Source: Euryarchaeota archaeon UBA439
GTDB taxonomy: Archaea; Thermoplasmatota; Poseidoniia; Poseidoniales; Thalassarchaeaceae
Length of the DNA: 18,929 nucleotides
Assembly (NCBI GenBank): GCA_002497245.1
Contig: DANB01000030.1
Span: forward strand, 40,086-59,014
Reading direction: 5' to 3'
The notes under the pieces were generated by a model, which saw only the letters and a list, made by a program, of their open reading frames with translations, was not told where the DNA came from and did no database searches. Shown here in pieces: positions 9,180-16,500 of the stretch. A program made the position numbers and the translations under genes. How positions within the stretch are numbered: position 1 is the first letter of the stretch; each line of letters starts with the position of its first letter.

Positions 9180-10028
9180 ATGGCTGTAGAACATATTGCG
9201 ATTATTGGTGCTGGGCAAATGGGTAATGGAATAGCTCAAGTTTCAGCATGTGCAGGATATAAAGTCACTATGATAGATATTAAAGAAGAGTTTGTTGATA
9301 GAGGAATGGAAACAATAAAAAAGTCTCTCACTAAATTAGTTTCAAAAGGTAGAATGTCCGAAAAAGAAGCAGAATTGGCTATTTCCAGAATTAGCACTTC
9401 TACCGAGAACTCATCAGCATCTGATGCTGATTTAGTTGTAGAAGCAATACCTGAAGTTTTGTCCTACAAAACAGCCTTATTTCAACAGTTAGATGATTTG
9501 TGTAAACCTGAAACTATACTTGCCACTAATACTTCAAGCATTAGTATTGATTCCATTGCTGCTTCTACAAATAGACCAGAAAAGGTAATTGGAATGCATT
9601 TTATGAATCCAGTTCCTATAATGAAATTAGTTGAAATTATTAATGGCAGCAATACTTCTGAGGAAGTAAACTCTGCAGTCGTTAATGCTGCTGAGAAAAT
9701 GGGTAAAACAGCATTATCGTGTAATGATTCTCCGGGTTTCGTATCTAACAGAATTTTATGCCCTATGATAAATGAAGCAATTTTGGCATTTGAAGAAGGG
9801 GTTGCCGAACCAGAAGCTATTGATGGTATTATGAAATTAGGAATGAACCACCCTATAGGTCCACTGGCACTGTCTGATCTTATTGGAAATGATACGGTAC
9901 TACATATCATGAATGTACTTCATGAGGGATTTGGAGATGACAAATATGCACCTTCTGAATTACTAATAAAAATGGTTGAAGAAGGGAAGTTGGGAAGAAA
10001 ATCTGGTGAAGGATTCTATAAATATTGA
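9180..10028 (+). CDS. hbd: 3-hydroxyacyl-CoA (3-hydroxybutyryl-CoA) dehydrogenase
   Basis: This cytosolic NAD(P)-dependent enzyme of 282 residues oxidises (S)-3-hydroxyacyl-CoA to 3-oxoacyl-CoA in beta-oxidation, or runs in reverse. The Rossmann motif is IGAGQMG at 9-15, with Asp33 ending the second strand, which favours NAD. Catalytic residues His140 (GMHFMNPVP), Glu152 (KLVEII) and Asn190 (SNRIL) keep exactly the spacing of human HADH (158/170/208). The C-terminal helical domain ends in GRKSGEGFYKY, typical of the family. It is a stand-alone form with no fused enoyl-CoA hydratase domain. ATG 9180 fits the family N-terminus; an in-frame ATG at 9030 would overlap the protease gene and is not credible. 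It sits 37 bp after the protease and 48 bp before surface protein A, an unexpected position for a metabolic enzyme. Chain-length preference cannot be read from the sequence. Confidence 0.93.
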   Translation: MAVEHIAIIGAGQMGNGIAQVSACAGYKVTMIDIKEEFVDRGMETIKKSLTKLVSKGRMSEKEAELAISRISTSTENSSASDADLVVEAIPEVLSYKTALFQQLDDLCKPETILATNTSSISIDSIAASTNRPEKVIGMHFMNPVPIMKLVEIINGSNTSEEVNSAVVNAAEKMGKTALSCNDSPGFVSNRILCPMINEAILAFEEGVAEPEAIDGIMKLGMNHPIGPLALSDLIGNDTVLHIMNVLHEGFGDDKYAPSELLIKMVEEGKLGRKSGEGFYKY

Positions 10029-10076
10029 TTTTTGCTTGTCGAGAGACTTCAAATCATCATATCCCTTCCGTCATAC

Positions 10077-13000
10077 ATGGATAGCCGAAAGAGAATCTCA
10101 ATTTTAGTTTCATTATTGTTACTAAGCATGCTCGCAGTACCTGTTTTAGGTAATGATGCAGGGACAGGTGGGGATGCGGGTAATTCTACCTCTTCTGCAA
10201 CACCATTGCCAGCTACAAATGGCACTTATTATGGTAATTTAACTGCGACGTCTGATGATTCAGATTATTATTTGATTAATATGTCTTCAAATACTGGAAT
10301 TGCAGTCCAGATAACTTATCCTTCTTCAACAGATTTTGATCTCGTTTTATTGAATAGTGGTGGAGGCTACATCGACCTTAGTACTAACTCTGGAACAACC
10401 GATGATGTATCATCAAATGGTACATCTGTAGGTGGAAGCAGCGTTTATGTTTGGGTTGATAGGTATTCTGGTTCCGGACAATATACTATGCAAATTTGGA
10501 TATTTTCATCTGGTTCCTCGGGAGGGGGCGGTCCAGGATCAGGAAATGGCCATGATGCTGGTACTGGTACAGATGCTGGAAACACTATTGCCAGTGCAAT
10601 GTCTCTCAATGCAACGAATATGTCATTTTGGGGTGACGTAACTTACTCAACAGACACTAATGATTACTATAAGGTTTCAATGCCTGCTTATTTTGGTGTT
10701 TCTGCATCTTTGAGTTGGAATTCTACAGTTGACTTAGATTTAGAAGTTTATGACAATTCAAGTTCTATGATTACCTATAGTTGGTTTTCTAATCCTGAGG
10801 AAGTCACTGTGAATAATTACGGTGGGACTGACTTATTTTTCAGAGTATATGCCTACGGCAGTAATACTGGAACTCACGATTATAATTTATCATTTACTTT
10901 TGAGAATTTAACCAATGCTCCTGTTAATAATCAAGATGATGCCGGTACAGGTGGGGATGCCTCTAATGATTATTTAAATCCAACAATTTTGAATATAACT
11001 TCTGTTGCAGTAAATAATACATTCACTGGCTGGGGTTCCCTTGACGATGATTTGAATGACAATTATCAAACAAATGTTCCAATGGGGCACGGAATTAGAG
11101 TTTCAGTATGGTTTAATTCAACTGTTAGTGATTTCCAAGTCATTTTAGCAGACGATCAAGCCAATACGATTGATTATTCTAATGTAAACAATCCTGAATC
11201 AGTAACATCTAATGGTTCAGGGACTTATCCTGGGATGATTGTAGAAGGAATGGATGTTCTACTCCAAGTCAGAGCAACTTCTGGAGAAGGTAACTATGGT
11301 ATGTCATGGTGGTTTTTTACTCTAGATACAGATGGTGACGGTTTCTATGATACTGTTGAAGTAGATTGTGGAAGTGATCCAGAGGATAATTACAGTGTAC
11401 CTCTTGATACTGACTCAGATGGTATTTGTGATACTTTAGATTCTGATGACGATGGCGATTATGTCGAAGATGTAAACGACACATTCCCTCTTGATGCTTC
11501 GGAATGGGAAGATACGGACAATGATAATATTGGGAATAATGCTGATTTAGATGATGACGGCGATGGTTTCTCAGATGCCGATGAAATTGACTGTGGATCA
11601 GACCCATTAGATGGTTGGAACCAACCTCCAGATTTTGATTCCGATGGAATCTGCGATTTACAAGATTCCGATGATGATAATGATGGTTACGATGATGTTG
11701 ATGACGCATTCCCTCAAGATAATTCAGAATGGGCTGATACAGATAACAACGGAGTAGGAGACAATTCAGATACTGATGATGACGGTGATGGATATAGTGA
11801 CAACATCGAAACATCTTGCGATTCTGATCCTCTCAATTCATTTGATGTACCTTCAGATATAGATATGGATGGAACTTGTGACTTAATGGATAATGATATT
11901 GATGGCGACAATTATCCCAACGAAAATGATGCTTTCCCAACAAATAGTCAAGAATGGCTTGATACAGATAATGATGGTTTCGGAAATAATGCAGATATTG
12001 ATGATGATGGAGATTCCGTATCAGATAATTATGATGCATTCCCACTAGATTCTACTGAATGGGCAGATAACGATAATGATGGCCTTGGAGATAATGGCGA
12101 TCTAGATGACGATAATGATGGTTGGCCGGATTCAGATGAAATTACATGTTCTACTAATTCTATGTCGTCCCAGTCGATCCCTAGTGACTTTGATGAGGAC
12201 ATGGTTTGCGATTTAGTAGATACTGATGATGATGGTGACGGCGTTCTAGATGAGAATGATGCTTTCCCGATGGACAATGCCGAATGGGACGATACTGATT
12301 CTGATGGATTCGGCAACAATTTCGACGATGATGACGATGGCGATGGTTGGTTCGATATTTATGAACCAAATTGTGGCACAGATCCACTAGACAGCGTTTC
12401 AATCCCTCTTGATTTCGATGGTGATTGGGTATGTGATCTTGTTGATGATGATGATGATAATGACGGAGTCACCGATGTCGACGATCCATTCCCTAAGAAT
12501 CCAGATGAATCAGTCGACACAGATTTTGATGGCATTGGAAACAATGCAGATAATGATGATGATAATGACGGCTGGACGGATAGTACTGAGGCATTATGTT
12601 TCACAAGCTCATTATCTAGTAATTCTGTCCCCCAAGATACCGATGGCGACAAAACCTGTGATATCAATGACCCCGATATTGATGGCGATAATATCATCAA
12701 TGAGCAAGATGCATTCCCGATGGATAGTAGTGAGTGGGAAGATAGGAATAATGATGGAAAGGGAGATAATGCTTATCCGCTCTCCATAATTGACAAAATG
12801 TCTCTTAATCCACTACCTACAGTTCTAATTTCTCTGGCTATAATTGCATTAATTGGAGGAGCTATATTATTTTATACAAATCAGCAAAAATCTGGTAAAA
12901 ATAGTCTCCATAAAGGGACGGATATGACTTCATATATGGAGGAAGAGGAATCATCAGAAGATGAAGTAGTTTCTGAGCCTCCCAATCTAATACCTTTGAC

Positions 13001-13301
13001 TTCTGAAGAACCGATTTTAGAGGATGAAGATCTTTCATCAGAAGAAGTCAAGACTGAAGAAACTAAGATTCCCCCGTTACCTCCAGGTTTTAATCCAGAT
13101 TTGGACAGAGTACCTCCACCTCCACCTGGGCTGAAACCTCCACCATTAGCAGTAAAATCCAATGAAATAGTTTCTAGTTGGGAAGACTTACCTCCTGGTG
13201 GCGAATACACTGAAACAGTTCCTCTCAGATATACTGGTTTAGGGATAGGCACATGGATTGAGAGAGACGATGAATCTTGGGAAAAAATTTCAGATTCTTG
13301 A
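10077..13301 (+). CDS. Surface protein A: PPC-like domains, TSP3-like stalk, membrane anchor
   Basis: A 1074-residue protein of unknown specific function. The signal peptide is residues 1-25 (ending LAVPVLG). Three PPC-like beta domains of about 130 residues follow, each headed by an Asp-Ala-Gly motif: DAGTGGDAGN at 27, DAGTGTDAGN at 160 and DAGTGGDASN at 288. From residue 417 to about 900 runs a thrombospondin-type-3-like array of DxDxDG calcium loops. One helix (about 914-934, starting PTVLISLAIIALIGG) leads to a 140-residue cytoplasmic tail, acidic at first, then proline-rich (PPLPPGF, PPPPPGLKPPP), ending in a Trp-containing segment (SSWEDLPPGGEY to GTWIERDDESW). There are many N-X-S/T sequons. 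ATG 10077 is chosen because it directly precedes the signal peptide; the TTG at 10032 upstream is less likely. No clear ribosome binding site is visible. Protein B downstream is a paralogue sharing the stalk and anchor. An adhesion, docking or structural role is inferred; no enzymatic motif is seen. Confidence 0.85.
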   Translation: MDSRKRISILVSLLLLSMLAVPVLGNDAGTGGDAGNSTSSATPLPATNGTYYGNLTATSDDSDYYLINMSSNTGIAVQITYPSSTDFDLVLLNSGGGYIDLSTNSGTTDDVSSNGTSVGGSSVYVWVDRYSGSGQYTMQIWIFSSGSSGGGGPGSGNGHDAGTGTDAGNTIASAMSLNATNMSFWGDVTYSTDTNDYYKVSMPAYFGVSASLSWNSTVDLDLEVYDNSSSMITYSWFSNPEEVTVNNYGGTDLFFRVYAYGSNTGTHDYNLSFTFENLTNAPVNNQDDAGTGGDASNDYLNPTILNITSVAVNNTFTGWGSLDDDLNDNYQTNVPMGHGIRVSVWFNSTVSDFQVILADDQANTIDYSNVNNPESVTSNGSGTYPGMIVEGMDVLLQVRATSGEGNYGMSWWFFTLDTDGDGFYDTVEVDCGSDPEDNYSVPLDTDSDGICDTLDSDDDGDYVEDVNDTFPLDASEWEDTDNDNIGNNADLDDDGDGFSDADEIDCGSDPLDGWNQPPDFDSDGICDLQDSDDDNDGYDDVDDAFPQDNSEWADTDNNGVGDNSDTDDDGDGYSDNIETSCDSDPLNSFDVPSDIDMDGTCDLMDNDIDGDNYPNENDAFPTNSQEWLDTDNDGFGNNADIDDDGDSVSDNYDAFPLDSTEWADNDNDGLGDNGDLDDDNDGWPDSDEITCSTNSMSSQSIPSDFDEDMVCDLVDTDDDGDGVLDENDAFPMDNAEWDDTDSDGFGNNFDDDDDGDGWFDIYEPNCGTDPLDSVSIPLDFDGDWVCDLVDDDDDNDGVTDVDDPFPKNPDESVDTDFDGIGNNADNDDDNDGWTDSTEALCFTSSLSSNSVPQDTDGDKTCDINDPDIDGDNIINEQDAFPMDSSEWEDRNNDGKGDNAYPLSIIDKMSLNPLPTVLISLAIIALIGGAILFYTNQQKSGKNSLHKGTDMTSYMEEEESSEDEVVSEPPNLIPLTSEEPILEDEDLSSEEVKTEETKIPPLPPGFNPDLDRVPPPPPGLKPPPLAVKSNEIVSSWEDLPPGGEYTETVPLRYTGLGIGTWIERDDESWEKISDS
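11325..12782 (+). repeat. TSP3-like repeat array of protein A (75-residue period)
   Basis: The array has seven Phe-Pro landmarks (D-A/T/P-F-P) whose TTC codons start at 11484, 11709, 11934, 12039, 12264, 12489 and 12714. Spacing is 225, 225, 105, 225, 225 and 225 bp. A full unit combines a 35-residue Asp-rich segment and a 40-residue segment with two Cys (C-x19-C). The 105-bp unit lacks the Cys segment. Repetition is at protein level: codons differ freely between units, so this is an old array. Confidence 0.88.
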
Positions 13302-13333
13302 CATAAACATAATGTAGGGAAAAATACAATCTA

Positions 13334-13353
13334 AGCGATATAATCCAATCGCT
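13334..13353. promoter_or_regulatory. Inverted repeat downstream of surface protein A
   Basis: AGCGAT (13334-13339) and ATCGCT (13348-13353) are perfect inverted copies around 8 bases, with imperfect extension into flanking CTA/TAG. It lies 32 bp after the stop of protein A and is followed about 20 bp later by T-rich tracts. A 3' hairpin or an operator for the next gene are both possible. Confidence 0.35.
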
Positions 13354-13372
13354 AGAGAAAACTACAATGTTA

Positions 13373-13411
13373 TTTTTTACATATTTAGGAAATAGGTTGC
13401 TTTTTTACATA
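13373..13411 (+). repeat. Direct repeat of 11 bp with T6 tracts
   Basis: The sequence TTTTTTACATA occurs at 13373-13383 and again at 13401-13411, 28 bp apart. T-tracts are typical archaeal termination signals, so two tandem terminators for protein A are the simplest reading. A regulator binding site upstream of protein B is the alternative. Confidence 0.4.
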
Positions 13412-13494
13412 GATAAATTGACGTTTATTGTCTCTATACATCCTTTTACTTGGTCATCCTTGTATCGGTGTTTTAATGAGCATCTAACGGTACT

Positions 13495-13501
13495 GTTATA
13501 T
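13495..13501 (+). promoter_or_regulatory. Candidate TATA box for surface protein B
   Basis: GTTATAT lies about 35-40 bases upstream of the ATG at 13536. Archaeal transcription usually starts some 25 bases after the TATA centre, which would leave a leader of only about 10-15 bases. That agrees with the absence of a convincing ribosome binding site. Otherwise the 13302-13535 gap holds only the inverted and direct repeats listed here. Confidence 0.35.
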
Positions 13502-13535
13502 CCTTTTCATCGTGTGATGCACGTTAGTGATACCC

Positions 13536-16500
13536 ATGCAAAGCAACACCCTCCGCTCTGTTACACTTGCCCTATTGATGATTGCCGCAGTTTTGATGCC
13601 TCTTTCGGACATCTATTCTGACCCCCCTGAGATGATGGAAGATCGAGAGGCTCTAGAGGCCCCTCCTGTCCCTTGTCTAGGGCATGATGCGTGTCGAGGT
13701 ACGGATGCAGGGAACACCTATGCAACCTCAATTAACATCACAAGTGATTTCGACTGGACTGGTGTTAATGAGACAAATACTTACTGGGGTTCAATGACTG
13801 CAACCGGTTATTCTTCAACCAATGATAATAACAATGACATGTTCCTAATCGATGCACCATATGGGTTCGGTGTAATGGCTACTATCTCATGGAATGGGAC
13901 TGGCAGTGGAATATACGATAACTATGGGTACAGACTAGCTATGGGTGGTACAAGTATGCTAGGTTGGTCTACAGGACCTTATTCCTACGGTTATTCTTGG
14001 GCTTACATGTACTATTCAACAGGATATTCGATGACAATGAGCACCTCTGGCGAGAGTTCAGGTGGTAACTACATGTATACTGCATCTCCAAGTTATGCAC
14101 ATTCTAATCCATTCCCTGCTGATTTAGGTGGAGATCCAATGATGATATTAGCTAACTGCTACTACTGTTATTATTATGCTAACAACCTAGAGTATCAACT
14201 AGATGTAACTGTATTCCCTGCTGACGGAGGACAATATGGGGATGCAACACAAGATGTTACTAATGTTATACTTGATATGCCTGATGAGCCTTACTCATGG
14301 AGTTATCAGACCGATACATTCACACTTGACGGCACTACAACAGTTAATGTCGACATAACAAGTTGTGACTCATGGTGTTCTTCTGAAAGTACAATGGACA
14401 TCACTCTACCAGATGGTACAGTTGACTCAACAGGTTATTGGTCTACTGGATATACTGGAACAGTTGCAACTTATTCTGCGGCTGGAACATATACAGTTGA
14501 GAAGTTTGATAGCTGGGGTGACGGAGGTTTCGGTGTCTCAGTAGGATCAGTTCTTGGCTCATTCACTGGTATTCTAACTGGTGATGCATTCAATTTGGTT
14601 GATTCCGGTACTGGAATGGTAGGTTCTACCGATACAAGCGATCTTTGGGCATTAGTGATACCTGAAGGTTATCAATCAAATGTAACATTAGAGTGGGAGC
14701 AGAGCGCAGATCTTGATCTATACGTTTTCGCTAATGCTGATGAAACTGGAATGTTAGCTTACTCTTGGAGCTCAACACCTGGTGAGTTTATTGATCTAGG
14801 TGGAGCAGTTACTAACACCACAGTATATCTGAAAGTTGATTATTATTCATGGGGTTCAAGTTCTTCATGGGCAGGTTACCTGCTAACAATTCAACTTACA
14901 CCTTCAGTAGCACCTCCGTGCTTCGAGCAAGATGACGCTGGTTCTGGAAACGATGCTGCTGATGACGATACAAGCGATCCTGATGCAAGCCCAATGGATT
15001 TGACTTCAATGGGCTTTGATGGAACGATCCAAGGTATGCTTTGCGATGGTTATGATGATGAAGATTGGTATGAATTTAACTTACCTGCATACCATGGTCT
15101 TTGGGCAAGATTAGATTGGACAGAAGATGAAGGTACAGAACATCTATACTTCTACCAGTACATGGATTTGGGATATGCTTCGACATTATCTTCTTCTACA
15201 AGTACATACTTTAATCCTCATGCAGTTTCATCCAATGAATCATACACGTTCAATGCAAACTTAGCCTCTGCATCTACAATTTGGCTACGTGTGATGGTAC
15301 AATCACTACCTGATGATGTAGAACACAACTACACAATCGAGTGGTCAATCTACAACGCTTCAGTTGAGCCAGTGGAGAGTGTTTACCAAAATGATGCTGG
15401 ATTAGGCATCGATGCTCACGACAGCTCTTACTCTGCAACGGGTGCATCTGTAATCCCATCGATGAATAATTCATTGACAGGATACGGTCACGACAGTTGG
15501 GATATGTATGATATGTATGAAATATACATCCCACAAAATTATGCATTGATGGTTGATCTTTCATTCCCAGTACAAAATGACCTTGAGTTATTCCTTAGAT
15601 ATCAAGGTACATGGGGTCTAAGTACAATAAGTTCATCTTACAACTACAACCCTGAAACTGCATCTGCAACTTATTCATATGGTGGACAGAGCATCTATAT
15701 CATCGTACAAACAGATCGTGGAAGTGGTGAATATACTCTTGATATTACAATGATTACTCCTGCTAATGAGCCTGGAGCAAATCCTGATGATTGCGGTACT
15801 GGCGTAGACGCATCTGATAACTTGTACACAAACCCTGGTGGAAACACTTGGCTAAATGGAAGCACTCAGATTGATGCTAACGGTGACGCAAATGATACTG
15901 GTGGTGTATGTACTGGATGGATTTCAGATTTGTGGGATGAGAGAGATTACTACAATGTTCTTGTTCCTGCTGGTAAATATCTATCATGGAACGTTACATG
16001 GACCAGTTCTTCTTATGTTTACACATACATATACAAGTGCCAAGTCCAGACTGCTCCTTGTGGTTTAGGTACTCCATACAACCCTGCATACTATGTTTCG
16101 CAACCTAATGTATATTCTGGAACGGATGTTACAATGTCGCACATTTCAGGTCTTTGGGTGACTCAGGGTGGATGGTTAACACTTGGTGTATACACGTATG
16201 GTGAACAGGATTTGACTTACACAATGGACTTCCAATTCCTTGATTTATCTGATCTTGTTGGTGGTGTTCAAAATGACGGTAATTCAGGACTTGACGCAGG
16301 AGCTGGTGCTTCTGATGCAGTCCATCTGAATGACCACAATACACCAGTTTTGAACAACACAACTGGTAACACAGTGTTGTCAGCACCTGGTTGGAACCAC
16401 GGTTCAGTAGATACTACTGACAGATACACATTCGATGTACCTGCAAACCATGGTTACCAAGCTTGTGTTACACATGACGAGGTACAATACTATGCTAGTG

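Noticed and set aside
11325..12782. Regular 225-bp periodicity, considered as CRISPR or DNA satellite
   Set aside because: The period is a multiple of three within an open frame, units differ at DNA level, and there are no short identical repeats with unique spacers.
13367..13621. 84-codon frame ahead of protein B
   Set aside because: It overlaps the signal-peptide region of protein B in another frame, has no ribosome binding site and shows no recognisable protein features.
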